8,880 nucleotides of DNA from Thiobacillus sp. UBA2487 (GTDB lineage Bacteria; Pseudomonadota; Gammaproteobacteria; Burkholderiales; Sulfuriferulaceae). A model generated the notes under the pieces. The model was not told where the DNA came from. It ran no database searches and saw nothing but the letters and a program-made list of their open reading frames with translations. The stretch covers positions 4,857 through 13,736 of the forward strand of contig DDOT01000165.1 of the NCBI GenBank assembly GCA_002341815.1, written 5' to 3'. A program made the position numbers and the translations under genes. This document shows positions 6,646 through 8,880 of this stretch, in pieces. Each line of letters starts with the position of its first letter. Positions within the stretch are counted from its first letter, which is position 1.

Positions 6646-8349
6646 ATGGCAACTGCAGCTACGTTACAGGTTGATTTCGGTCATACGTCGCTTGCCGGAT
6701 TGCGTGCGCGCAATGAGGATTATTGTGCGGGTGCAATTCCGGACGGGGATGCCCTGGAGAATAAGGGGGTTATATTAGGCATCGCGGATGGTGTGGGTGG
6801 ACATGCCAATGGGCGCGAAGCGGCCGAATATTGTATCCGCAATCTATTGGCAGATTATTACGCCACACCTGATACGTGGAGTATTCCCCAGTCACTGGAG
6901 AAGTTGATCGTTGCGTTGAATCGCTGGTTATATTCAAACAGTCGTCGTGCCCGTGAAACGGCAGGGATGGCCACCACACTGTCTGCCCTTGTTTTGCGAG
7001 GGCAGCGTTATGTGATTGCCCATGTGGGTGATACCCGCATTTATTTATTACGTCGGGGTGAGTTGTCTTTGTTGACGCTGGATCATGTCTGGCAACATCC
7101 CGAGCTGAATAATGTGCTGTCAAGGGCCGTTGGATTGGATGCCAATCTTGCTGTCGATTTTGTTGATGGAAGGTTGGAAATTGGTGACCGATTTCTCATG
7201 GTATGTGATGGTATATGGGCGGTGCTGGATGACGCCAGGCTGACGCAGTTGTTAAGTGCGGAAGATCGGGCCGAGGATATTGCAGCGCATGTGGCGATGG
7301 CGGCGATTGAAGCGGGAAGCCATGACAATTGCACGGCTATGGTTTGTAAGGTCATTGATCTTCCTGCCGAGAGCTTGCGGGACAATGTCGCCCATATCAG
7401 TACCCTGCCTTTGCCGGATCGTTTAATGCCAACCCAACGTATGGATGGGTTGGAAATCATGGAGGTAATTCACGACTCACGCATCACAGTACTGTACCGT
7501 GTTTATGACGACATTACGCGCCAAACGTATGTGCTGAAAACCTTGCATCCGGATGCAGATGCTGCTGATATCGCGGCGTTGGCTTATGAAGAATGGTTGG
7601 CGCGACGGGTTGTGAATGCGGCTTTCCCCCAAGTCATTCATTGGCCGCAACGCACGCATCTTTACTATTTAACATCGTGGCATGCCGGTGCTTCGTTGGC
7701 GGGTCATCTTGAAACAGGGCGGCGATTCACCGTTATGGAGACGGTTGATCTGGCAATGCATCTGTTGCGTGCGATAGCTGTATTGCATCGGCTCGGCATT
7801 ATCCATCGCGATATTAAACCCGATAATTTACATTTGGGTGCCGATGGACATTTGCGCATACTGGATTTGGGCGTGGCCGCATCGGATGGCTTGGATGTGG
7901 AAGAAAACTTCAATGAGATTAATAATCCGGGCACGCCTTCTTTTATGGCGCCAGAATTATACGCTGGCTCGGCGGCTAATGAGTCCACGGATTTGTATTC
8001 GGTGGGGGTCACCTTGTATTATTTACTGACCCGCAAATATCCTTACGGTGAAGTTGAGCCATTTCAGACGCCTCGTTTTGGTGATCCTGTGCCGCCTGCA
8101 CGCTATCGACCCGATATTCCCGATTGGCTGGAGTCCATCTTATTAAAGGGTGTGGCGCGGGATCCTGTTGATCGTTTCGAAACGGCAGAAGAGTTTTTGT
8201 TGGCGCTGGAGCATGGAGCGCAACGCCCGCTGCGTGTAGCGCGGCGCTCGCCATTGTTTAAACGCGACCCGACATTGCCAGTAAAATTGTTTGCAGGCAT
8301 TTCATTCATGTTAAATATTTTATTGTTGGTGTTGTGGGTGATGAAGTAA
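6646..8349 (+). CDS. Membrane-anchored PP2C phosphatase / Ser-Thr protein kinase fusion of the nitrate operon
   Basis: This 567-residue protein has three parts. Residues 1 to about 240 are a PP2C (PPM) phosphatase with the metal-binding motifs RNED (Asp25), DGVGGH (48-53), VGDTR (127-131), CDG with Asp188 and HDN with Asp227, all intact. Residues about 270-525 are a Hanks-type kinase: Lys298 in VLKTL, a Glu at 315/316, the catalytic loop HRDIKPDN (387-394), DLG (407-409) in place of DFG, GTPSFMAPE (429-437) and Asp449. The glycine-rich loop is degenerate (IHDSRITVLYRVYD at 275-288 lacks GxGxxG). Residues about 545-565 are one hydrophobic helix followed by MK, a C-terminal membrane anchor that leaves both enzymes in the cytoplasm. 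The ATG lies 4 bases after the transporter stop with no clear Shine-Dalgarno site, implying translational coupling. A kinase gene sits at a similar place beside nasA in Pseudomonas aeruginosa. The substrate is unknown; the transporter is an obvious candidate. Confidence 0.9.
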   Translation: MATAATLQVDFGHTSLAGLRARNEDYCAGAIPDGDALENKGVILGIADGVGGHANGREAAEYCIRNLLADYYATPDTWSIPQSLEKLIVALNRWLYSNSRRARETAGMATTLSALVLRGQRYVIAHVGDTRIYLLRRGELSLLTLDHVWQHPELNNVLSRAVGLDANLAVDFVDGRLEIGDRFLMVCDGIWAVLDDARLTQLLSAEDRAEDIAAHVAMAAIEAGSHDNCTAMVCKVIDLPAESLRDNVAHISTLPLPDRLMPTQRMDGLEIMEVIHDSRITVLYRVYDDITRQTYVLKTLHPDADAADIAALAYEEWLARRVVNAAFPQVIHWPQRTHLYYLTSWHAGASLAGHLETGRRFTVMETVDLAMHLLRAIAVLHRLGIIHRDIKPDNLHLGADGHLRILDLGVAASDGLDVEENFNEINNPGTPSFMAPELYAGSAANESTDLYSVGVTLYYLLTRKYPYGEVEPFQTPRFGDPVPPARYRPDIPDWLESILLKGVARDPVDRFETAEEFLLALEHGAQRPLRVARRSPLFKRDPTLPVKLFAGISFMLNILLLVLWVMK

Positions 8350-8403
8350 CGCTCATTTGTTGCTTATGATGCATTTTGTTTAATGATACTGGATTTATAG
8401 CGC

Positions 8404-8880
8404 ATGATTTCACATGAAAATATAGGGTTGAATATAATAAGGTCTGCTGGTGCAGACACCCCCGAATTAAAAGAAATTCATGTGGGGTATATGCCATTGA
8501 CCGATTGCGCGTCTCTTGTGATTGCGTCAGTGATGAAGCTGGATGAGAAGTATGGCATCAAACTGGTTCTTTCAAAGGAAAAATCGTGGGCAAATGTACG
8601 CGATAAACTGCTGAATGGTTCGTTGCACGCTGCTCATGCGTTGTATGGACTGATTTATGGCGTGCATATGGGCATAGGCGGGCAAAGAACCGATATGTCG
8701 GTTTTGATGACCTTGAATCACAATGGGCAAGGGATCACGCTGTCCAATCATTTGAGGGATTTGGGGGTCACGAATGGGTCTGCATTGAAAGCTTGGCTGA
8801 CCACAGCGGCCAGGCCCGCTACCTTTGCGCATACTTTCCCGACAGGTACCCATGCCATGTGGCTGTATTATTGGTTGGCT
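8404..8880 (+). CDS. nasS: NasS-like nitrate/nitrite sensor (CmpA/NrtA-like), 3' end outside window
   Basis: The frame is open for 159 codons to the window edge, so the C terminus is missing. The product, starting MISHENIGLNIIRSAGADTPE, belongs to the CmpA/NrtA nitrate-binding family: HVGYMPLTDCASLVIAS (26-42), SWANVRDKLLNGSLHAAHAL (60-79), NHNGQGITLS, and FPTGTHAMWLYYWLA at the edge. It has no signal peptide or lipobox, which fits cytoplasmic NasS, the sensor that holds the antiterminator NasT until nitrate or nitrite binds, and not a periplasmic ABC binding protein such as NrtA. The in-frame stop TAG at 8398-8400 lies just one codon before this ATG, so no earlier start is possible; the ribosome site is weak. 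It follows the kinase gene by 54 bases with no terminator, so it probably belongs to the same transcript. The ANTAR-target leader at 3744-3784 supports NasS over NrtA. Confidence 0.85.
   Translation, partial: MISHENIGLNIIRSAGADTPELKEIHVGYMPLTDCASLVIASVMKLDEKYGIKLVLSKEKSWANVRDKLLNGSLHAAHALYGLIYGVHMGIGGQRTDMSVLMTLNHNGQGITLSNHLRDLGVTNGSALKAWLTTAARPATFAHTFPTGTHAMWLYYWLA

Noticed and set aside
1..8880. Mobile element, CRISPR array, tRNA/rRNA or defence system
   Set aside because: I looked on both strands and saw no transposase or integrase motifs, no regularly spaced repeats, no cloverleaf structure and no defence domains; the PP2C-kinase fusion is explained by its nitrate-operon context.

Overview
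The window looks like chromosomal DNA of a Gram-negative proteobacterium, probably beta or gamma. The signs are a Uup-type ABC-F ATPase, a fused CysG siroheme synthase, an outer-membrane porin ending in Phe, a sigma-54/NtrC-type promoter, and a NarK / PP2C-kinase / NasS gene set resembling the nitrate-assimilation (nas) region of pseudomonads. Base composition is moderate and even throughout. I see no transposase, integrase, tRNA, rRNA or CRISPR array. The genus cannot be named from the sequence alone.

Layout: (1) 1-969 (+) is the C-terminal part of uup, cut by the window edge. (2) After a short spacer with a hairpin, 1023-2435 (-) encodes siroheme synthase CysG and 2527-3525 (-) a YbiB/TrpD2-family protein. 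These two genes are co-directional and converge on uup. (3) 3526-3975 is a 450-base divergent control region. It holds a candidate NtrC site (3592-3608), a candidate sigma-54 promoter (3707-3723), and a leader with two ANTAR-type hexaloop hairpins (3744-3784). The second hairpin overlaps the 5' arm of a strong intrinsic terminator ending in T10 (3775-3871). (4) The plus-strand nas-type operon follows: an OprD-like porin (3976-5328), a NarK-family nitrate/nitrite transporter (5427-6641), a PP2C phosphatase/Ser-Thr kinase fusion with a C-terminal membrane anchor (6646-8349), and the first 159 codons of a NasS-like nitrate sensor (8404 to the window end).

How the parts fit: nitrate would cross the outer membrane through the porin and the inner membrane through NarK. 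CysG supplies siroheme, the cofactor of assimilatory nitrite reductase, whose gene is not in the window. NasS normally sequesters the ANTAR protein NasT (presumably encoded just beyond the right edge) until nitrate binds. Freed NasT would bind the P1/P2 hairpins in the leader at 3744-3784 and prevent termination before the porin gene. Nitrogen limitation would act earlier, through NtrC and sigma-54. The least understood component is the phosphatase-kinase fusion, whose start codon lies four bases after the transporter stop codon; its substrate is unknown.
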